64,000 bases of DNA, from NCBI RefSeq assembly GCF_007565055.1, contig NC_044566.1, forward strand, positions 60,247,332 to 60,311,331. Reading direction: 5' to 3'. A program made the translations under genes and the position numbers. The stretch is from Rhinopithecus roxellana (taxonomy: Eukaryota; Chordata; Mammalia; Primates; Cercopithecidae). Positions 63,861 to 64,000 of the stretch are shown here, in pieces. Under the pieces are notes generated by a model. It ran no database searches. It had not been told where the DNA came from and saw nothing but the letters and a program-made list of their open reading frames with translations. Position 1 is the first letter of the stretch. The number at the start of each line of letters is the position of its first letter.

Positions 63861-64000
63861 GTCCAAAAGGAAAGCAAAATAAGGAAAAAAAATATATGTG
63901 ACAGACATCATGATAAAAGTTTACACATAAAAAGTTGATAGAGATGATCCAACTAAATGTTGAAATTCCACACTATTTACGGAGTGGTTAAAACACGAGG

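Larger units (their letters stand above)
62791..64000 (-). other. FRY: FRY intron running off the window
   Basis: Contains a monomeric Alu-like element (62893-63022) and an old L1 3' region (63110-63860). No exon found before the right edge. Confidence 0.6.

Overview
This is vertebrate, specifically primate, nuclear DNA. Alu elements are dense (about 25), and L1, L2, MIR, Tigger1 and MER2 copies are present. The coding sequence is split into short exons with canonical GT-AG borders. The three youngest Alus (4771-5073, 36520-36828, 38340-38653) share diagnostic bases that I associate with the AluY lineages of Old World monkeys (macaque, baboon, vervet) rather than human AluY. The source is therefore probably an Old World monkey. 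The species is inferred, not proven.

The window holds two protein genes that converge tail to tail. From 1 to about 1465 on the + strand lies the end of ZAR1L: its last intron, a 47-codon terminal exon with a zinc-binding Cys pattern, and a short 3' UTR with AATAAA at 1442. From about 9,000 to the right edge on the - strand lies the 3' part of FRY (furry homolog). I reconstruct 16 coding exons (62790 down to 10158) encoding the last 790 residues of this roughly 3,000-residue protein. All 16 lengths and phases join into one open frame ending in TGA at 10160-10158. The peptide follows the FRYL paralogue exon by exon but differs in sequence, so this is FRY and not FRYL. That in turn identifies the neighbour as ZAR1L rather than ZAR1. 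The order ZAR1L-FRY matches the FRY-ZAR1L-BRCA2 block of human 13q13, here in reverse orientation.

Layout: 1-1465 ZAR1L end; 1466-9013 intergenic, old L2/MIR/L1 with one young Alu, a 66-bp tandem duplication and a copied 159-bp L2 segment; 9014-10157 probable FRY 3' UTR; 10158-62790 FRY exons and introns; 62791-64000 FRY intron continuing off the window.

FRY is a giant scaffold that activates NDR kinases and acts on mitotic spindles and cell shape. ZAR1L is a germ-line RNA-binding protein. Nothing in the sequence ties their functions together; the link is genomic. The same pairing occurs in the paralogous ZAR1-FRYL locus, which points to an ancient block duplication.

The most interesting signals are a well-formed 9-nt candidate microexon (48879-48887, in frame, adding Glu-Leu-Gln) and an 18-nt microexon with UGC-rich upstream sequence (17705-17722). 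Two young Alus also sit at the same nucleotide of two diverged copies of one intronic sequence. I saw no prokaryotic-type system, CRISPR array, intact retrovirus or recognisable structural RNA gene.
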